From assembly GCA_011317545.1 (NCBI GenBank), contig WUJK01000008.1, positions 1,674,001 through 1,738,000 of the forward strand: a DNA stretch of 64,000 nt, given 5' to 3'. The DNA comes from Coniella vitis. Its lineage: Eukaryota; Ascomycota; Sordariomycetes; Diaporthales; Schizoparmaceae. Positions 57,908-64,000 of the stretch are shown here, piece by piece (within the stretch, counting starts at the first letter, position 1; every line of letters begins with the position of its first letter). The notes under the pieces were generated by a model. That model saw only the letters and a program-made list of their open reading frames with translations, was not told where the DNA came from and did no database searches. The position numbers and the translations under genes were made by a program.

Positions 57908-59499
57908 ATGCAAGATCTTGCTTTACACCACCATCACCGGCATCACCGGCAGTCCCAGCACCAACCTCATCCGCAACCACTGCCCTCCCCATCGACACCA
58001 CCAGGCAACATGCTCAACCCCACCTGGCATGGCATGGTCATGACAACCCTTGATGCGCTGACTGTCGTCGAGGCCTGTCTTTCTGGCGTGCTCATGCACA
58101 CGGCGCGTCGACCCCACGACAGAGAACGAGAACACCTGATCCGCAGTGGCAACGTGTTTGTCTACGAGGAATCCTCCTCGGGCATCAAGCGCTGGACGGA
58201 CGGACAGAACTGGAGCCCCAGCAGAATCCTTGGCAACTACCTGATCTACCGCGAGCTCGAAAAGAATTTCCCCCCCGGCGACAAGAAGCGCGCCATCAAG
58301 AGAAAGAGGGATTGCAGGGCCGACTCGCAGCAGTATGGGCACTCCAGCTCGACAGGCACTTCCGCTTCGTTGAGCGACGAGCGCGAACGAGCTCTGTTGG
58401 GCTCTCTTGTCGACTCGTACCCTTTCAAGGAGGGTGGACTCATCAAAAAGACGATTAGCATCAAGTGGAACAATGTTATGCACCACCTCGTGAGCTACTA
58501 CTCCCTTGAGGACGCACGAAACCACCGACTGCCCTGTCCGCACGACGACCCCAAGCTTGCGCATGTCACGCCACGCCCAGAACTCGTACAACATCAAGAA
58601 TTCCGCGTCCCAGCCGAGCAGGAAGACCCCCGCTTCCTCGACGACCGCGCCATCGTCCTCGGCATGATACCACACGCCCCATATTCCCAGACCCCGACCT
58701 TGGAGCGGAACTCATTACCACAAATCGCAAATAGAACAATGTCCAATCCATACAGCACAACTCCATACCCAATGGGCGTCCCAGTCCCGGACCCCATCGG
58801 CCCAAGCATGCCAATGAGCGACCATTACGGGTCCGCTCCCACCAACTTCGTCGCTTGGGACCAGCAGCGCAGCCGAGCGCCTCCTCTACAACTTCACACA
58901 TATGGCTCAAATTTGTCACACCTCATGCACAGCAACACCAAGCGGAGACGGTCAATTGTCTACGATGCGACAACGCCAGACGGCCACGAGATCTTCTCCC
59001 CCATACCAGATCCTACACGCACCGCGCAACATTATTACGCAGGCTCAGCAGCATCCTTCCCCTATTCGATGGCTCCTCTCCCGCCTGCATCAAACACACC
59101 AGACTACCGATCTCCGGGGCCTAATATCGCGTCCCCGCCATCCTCATCAACAGCGCGAGAGCTTTCTTGGACTCCTGCTGTTTCCTACACACCCGTTTCG
59201 ATGCAATCCTCAATGGACTACCCCACCATGACTACCGCAACACCGCCTCCCGTAAGTATTGGCTTGGTTCTCCATGTGAAACTGGACTGCTTTGACTGAC
59301 TCCTCCCACTCAGCCCATAACTTCCAATACGATTCCTGGCCCGGTCCGCAGTGATCAGTTCTTTGCTCCTTTCAACTCGCAAGAGTGGCCCGGCCCCGGT
59401 AGCGACAGCGGCAGCGCCAACAATGAGCCAGCCTCGTACCTTTTGTCCAGGCCTCTCAACGGGTGGCGTAGTGTTCCTCACGCAGAAGGCCACGAGTAA
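57908..59499 (+). CDS. WOPR-family transcription regulator (Gti1/Pac2 type), two exons
   Basis: DNA-binding developmental regulator of the WOPR family (Wor1, Ryp1, Sge1, Gti1 and Pac2 relatives). Exons are 57908-59251 and 59314-59499, phase 0, giving 509 residues. The first WOPR box spans about residues 39-117: TWHGMVMTTLDALTVVEACL, RRPHDREREHLIRSGNVFVY, SGIKRWTDGQNWSPSRILGN. The second spans about 163-200: LLGSLVDSYPFKEGGLIKKT and NNVMHHLVSYYS. The YEESSSGIKRWTDG and SRILGNYLIYREL forms are closer to Pac2 than to Wor1/Ryp1, so I favour a Pac2 ortholog. A His-rich start (HHHHRHHR) precedes the box; the C-terminal half is Pro/Ser/Tyr-rich and disordered. A KKRAIKRKRDCR stretch (126-137) may be a nuclear signal. 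The start is the ATG at 57908; in-frame upstream codons are not family-like. Confidence 0.93.
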
Positions 59500-62147
59500 G
59501 AAGCAGAGCTATCCACCAGTATCATCAACTTCTTCGCCTAGAAGAAACGTTTTGCTTCCCAGGACTTTTTTCCGAATCAGATAATGTTCATTATGATTCG
59601 AGTGTATATCAAATTTTGCGGGTGCAGTTCAGAGGACGAGCGAGGATGGGGGACTGGATTTTTACTTTCTCGGGTCACTTTATTGGTAGGGACGACGATG
59701 TGTATCTCTTATGGCACCAAAAGATGACTATCACCATTATACGGAAGAGTGTTTTCTCGATATACCACGACTTACGGCATTGCCGCCAACGGAATGCTTG
59801 ATTATGTTACGAGCATGGCGTTCCGGACGTTGATTGCTAGGCTGTTACTACGAAGCGTCTGAAAGCGAAATCACCTTTTCTTTGGCAATAATATGATGGA
59901 TATTTGTGATATTTGTATTTACTTTTCTTTTCTTTTCTTTTTTTTTCCCCCACAGCAAGCACACGAGTAAGGTTTGACGAGTGTTTTGGTGTTGAGATAG
60001 ACGAGATCACAAGGATTGGGACGAGAGTAACTACCTCAAAATTATCCATGCCTTTCCAGACCACGCTCACGACCATTATCTATCCATTCTGTGACACGAG
60101 GCTCAAAATACTTTTGAGTGTCCAGAGACTTAATCCCTGCACCGGCACAATCTGCCACAAGGGGCTACCGACATATCTAGGCTCCCAGGGCTCCACCACA
60201 TTCTCAACGTTGCCTTTTGGCGTTTGGTGGTGGATGGTGTGGTGACACAGTCAAGAATGTACCTACCGCCATGTCTGCATACGCCAAATTTATGCATTGT
60301 GATAAAGTGTGTTTCGTCTGTTTCTCCATCTGCAGGATCCCAGTACCCGATAGATAGTTCTTGACCTGTTCGTCTGGGCTCTCAACAAAGTAGACTAGGC
60401 CTTGTACTATTTTGCAGATCCGGAATGAAGATGGTATAGTAAGAATAGGTCTCCCCGGGAAGGATTTGGGGGAGAGGCGGGGAGAGGGCCCGTGGTGCAC
60501 GACCATTGCCGTAGACGTAGCATTGCCCACGCGGTGTTTATTAGTTAGTATGATGAGTATCAGCCAGCCAACAGACCGAGTTCGTTTTGGAAAACTTGAG
60601 ACGGACGCCCACAAGAGATGGATATGACGCTTTCCACCCCCAGACGACGCACACGCACACCAATACCTGAGGTTATCGAACAATATTGGGCCTAGAGGCA
60701 ACAAGGCAGGACAAAGGGAGCTCGATGAGCTTTGAATGGTGTGTTTCGTACTATACTGTGTATGTGCGTTCGTGCATTGATGCGCCGGCCGGGGTGTGTG
60801 CTAGCCTCGCCCGAAAACACACGGTTACTGCGACACGGGTAGTAGACACACGCCCCTCTCTGGGTCTTCCTCTTACCCCCCTTCCGAAATATACCGAGTT
60901 TTCCTGCTGGCCAAGTACCGTAGTAAAACCTTTGCGAGGGTTGGCACAATGGGAAAAGGGGGGGGGGATGGAAAAGAATTGCCGACGTCGCCTATCTAGA
61001 CCTAGTTGAATGTGCGCGCTGCGTCATATCTCGCTTGCCCTATAGGGCGAACCATGAGCAGAGGCGCGTGTCCCAGGGTGCCACAGCCGCGGACTCGAGT
61101 CGCTTTGGGCTCTTGATCAAGCCACTGGCGTAGGGTGCAGGGGGTAATCAGACCATTGTCATGGGTGTGCCGCCAAGACTTGGGTGTGCTGCATACATAG
61201 TAGTAGTTGTCGACAGAGGTGGGTGAAGATGAGGTCGCAGTTCTAAGACACTAGGGTCTGCATCTTGCTTGCGGATCACTGAGCCTCCTTGCCCAGATAG
61301 GCAAAAGGCAAATGTAGTGCGATGGCATTGCGAAGTTGCACAAATAGTATCGTTGAGGAACAAGCAGCTAGATGCGACCTTCTCGTCTTTTTGTCAGTGT
61401 CGACCGATCCGGCGCGAGCATGTGACGGTGATGGCAAACGCCCAGCGGTGGGCAGGCAAGTCGTGGTGGATGAGTCGATCTGAAGCTGGGCTCGCCTCGT
61501 CTGATGAGAGACATGCCGACGGGTGCTGGGGAAAACAAGAACGTTAGCGGGCCCTCCTCAATGCAAAGTCGCAAGCTAGTGGATGGGATAGACTAGTGTA
61601 CGTAGTAGTCGCTGGCTCCGCTCAAGACAGAACTGAAGCCCGGGGCAAGGTCTGCAGGTCTGGGAACTGCCTGTTGGTGCGAGCTAGTAGGTGGAGACGA
61701 GTCGTACTTACTATGACATAGTACCTAGGTAGTATAGGATGGTTAATCCAACCATTCCTCATCATTGATCACCTAAGCGGCTAAGGGAGACAGAAGGGGG
61801 AAGGAACGCTGCCCGTGCGCTCGCTCGCTTGCTCAAACACGCTCAGTTAATCTCCAAATGCACACTTTGCGGCCCGCTGTTCGTGGAGCTCAGCTAAGGC
61901 AGCCTCCTCAAGCAAGCGCGGGCCATGTCCAGCCCGCTTCGTAACAGTCCAAATCATCATTACGACGAAGAAATATAGTCGGTTGGGGTGCCGGGCTCGC
62001 CAAGGCTGCTCCACTTCGGCCCGGGGGAGCGGACTCCGCTGCCCGCTTTACTATGCACAGCTGCTTTGCTAGCTTCGGATTGGTGCAAGTGCGACGGTCG
62101 AGGGGGGGGGGTGAAAAGGAGGGTGGGAATGAAGGAAGAAAAAGAAG

Positions 62148-62190
<43 letters not shown>

Positions 62191-64000
62191 GCAACAACAA
62201 CAGCAACAGCAGCGACCAAGCCTTCAGGAGTCTGCTTCTCAATCCACTCTTGGATATAAATGGATCAGCATCGCGTATGCAATTGCTGGAAATTGTGGCT
62301 GCAATGAGGTCCATACTGGAATACAGCAATGGAGGGACAATCGATAGAAGAGAACAAGCGAGTGCGAAGCCGCTAAGTTAGTAGACAGAAAAAAGACGAG
62401 CAACGAAGCGAGGGGCAGCCGTTGCCGTGGCAGAAACGGTGGCAGCAGTAGTGGCAGCAGCAGCTCATTTTGCAAACCAGGCATCCCAGCCCATGATCGT
62501 CGCATCTGTGTACATAGTATTTAGTATGTGACGCTGTTATGGCAACTGCCCAGATCTGAGATGCAACCATGTACTAATTCTGCCTGGCCTGCAAGTGGGG
62601 GTGGAGTACTTGTACTTGCCAAGCGTGGCTTCCTCTCATACATAATAGTAGTATATTATGTAGAAGAAGTCACTATCCGTGCAATTAAGCACACCCAGTA
62701 CCTAGTTGCTTACTACCTACATAGGCTTGTACTATGTACTATAGTACTTGATGTATGGTCCAGTGCTTTTACATTGTATGCCAACACGTGGACTCATGCG
62801 TCCGCAAGTCTTATGCTGGTGCTCTTGGTGTTATAGACAGTAGCCCACTGCTTTTTCTATACTCAACTATCTGCGACGTCCCAGGCAGCTCAGGCTGTGT
62901 ATGACGACTTTTGTAGGGGGAAGTGAACGTAAGTACCTGGTAGCGAGCATTTCCAGCACCTCGGCAGTACAGCCGGACCCTGACACCAGCAGTAGCAGGG
63001 GGAATCTAACGCAGGGACTGCTCAAACCGCATTGCGGCTCTGGCAAAGCAAGCTTTCGCTTGACAGTGCGAACAGCTTCTGTGACAGGGCCCGCACGCCG
63101 GAAAGACAAGGCAGTTTTGTGGAGGTTCGGGCACCGTGCCACTGATTGTTTCCGCTTGCCGCTTACTAATCATCGCTGGCCAGTCCCATAGTATACGATG
63201 TATAGTACGTACAGAAGCACGGAACGCTACGTCTGTAAAATTCCAAGGTCGTAGTTTTCACCGGCTCCTTTTTTGTTCTGTTCCTCTCTTTTTCCTCCCC
63301 GCAACATCATATGCACATGGTGGTTCTTTGCCGCCGAACCCACAACCTGCAGCAGCTTACAATCCTGTGACGGCGTCGACGACACTTCCTCAGCCATCAA
63401 GGCAGTCCTCAACCAGCGGGGCCCTTGGCTGAGCGTATTTGGAGGCTGGCGCCATCGCCATCGCCATCAGCTCTACATAGTGAGCATTGACGACCCCCGA
63501 CAAACCGTGGGTCTGTCTACCTAGTGGTGGGTGGCATATCAAGTCGACCCCGACCCGCATCCCCATCTTTCGGCCGAGGATGCCATAGCTCAACGACCCT
63601 AGCTCCAGCACGCCCGTCCGAACCCCGACGACCTGATTCACCTCTTTGTCACAAAACACAATGCCGTCGGTCCTGACCGTCACATGTCGCCGCACAGCGC
63701 GTCCTGCGGCGGGGCTCTCGCTCGTCTCGTTGGTACCGCTGGCCAGAACTCTGCCCAGCTGGGCCAAAGCATGGCCCTCGCCCTCGCGACCGCCAGGCAG
63801 GGCAGCATCATACGGGCCTAGCCTGTTATCGCGCGCTTCACCGACCAAGCCACAGCGTAGGCCCTTCTTTTCCCTCACCTTGCCTCGCCAAAAAGCAGAC
63901 GACAAGCAAGGCGAGAGCCAGGACAGGAGCCAGGACCAGGGCCAAGGCCAAGAGTAAGACCGCCCGCCATCCAATTCTCGGCTTGCATCCTCTTTTTGCT
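59500..64000. other. Right end: no confident gene
   Basis: Motif copies at 61194, 62511 and 62730, a CAA repeat (62146-62213), G10 runs (60958, 62102) and random ORFs. At the edge, 63390-63974 (minus) is open for 195 codons, with a VTVRTDGIVFCDKEVNQVVG stretch that looks coding-like. It has no ATG, and a neighbouring frame reads as a membrane helix followed by a possible GTGAGG donor. A gene entering from the right on the minus strand is possible. Confidence 0.45.
62146..62213. repeat. CAA/CAG triplet microsatellite
   Basis: About 22 AAC/CAA units with a few CAG interruptions. It reads as poly-Gln, poly-Thr or poly-Asn on the plus strand and poly-Leu or poly-Val on the minus strand, inside ORFs I reject. 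Confidence 0.95.

Noticed and set aside
60204..60704. 166-codon minus-strand ORF right of the WOPR gene
   Set aside because: No motif and no consistent splice partners.
61988..62347. Poly-Gln/poly-Leu ORFs on both strands
   Set aside because: Created by the CAA microsatellite.

Overview
This is a piece of a nuclear genome from a filamentous ascomycete (Pezizomycotina). The basis is spliced genes with short introns (about 50-250 nt, GT/AG with CTAAC-like branch sites), compact exons, and a family content typical of moulds: a WOPR regulator, a CRIB effector, a fungal UPRT and a GDP-mannose transporter. A Dothideomycete is possible but cannot be proven from this window. No rRNA gene, convincing tRNA, CRISPR array, transposase, reverse transcriptase or AT-rich RIP-mutated transposon was seen.

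Left block (1-19.2 kb, gene-rich), in order: the C-terminal BRCT end of DNA ligase 4 (+, cut by the window edge), uracil phosphoribosyltransferase (-), a doubtful small membrane ORF (-), lysophospholipid acyltransferase ALE1 (-), GDP-mannose transporter VRG4 (-), an SDR oxidoreductase (-), acireductone dioxygenase (+, with a GC-AG intron), a Der1-like derlin (-), the centromeric histone H3 variant (+), and a large disordered protein with a CRIB motif (-).

First gene desert (19.2-34.4 kb): about 15 kb with no ORF that looks like a gene. It has ordinary base composition, microsatellites, G/C homopolymers, T-A inverted homopolymers and many copies of a short self-complementary motif, TACATAGTA/TACTATGTA.

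Middle block (34.4-48.1 kb): a CorA-type Mg2+ transporter (-), signal peptidase subunit SPC1 (+), RBX1 RING subunit of cullin ligases (-), a PNRC-motif decapping-type protein (+), an FAD-dependent oxidoreductase with a Q-rich insert (-), and tyrosyl-DNA phosphodiesterase TDP1 (+).

Second desert and right end (48.1-64 kb): about 9.8 kb lie between TDP1 and a WOPR-family (Gti1/Pac2) regulator at 57.9-59.5 kb. The last 4.5 kb hold no confident gene. The palindromic motif reappears throughout.

Most genes are unrelated housekeeping genes; LIG4 and TDP1 both act in DNA repair, while derlin, SPC1, VRG4 and ALE1 all work in the ER/Golgi, but nothing indicates a cluster. All splice models below were built by hand and every exon junction keeps phase. 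The most unusual signal is the intergenic-only palindromic motif family (about 25 exact 9-mers against roughly 0.5 expected by chance), concentrated in the two deserts, including the long upstream regions of the CRIB and WOPR genes.
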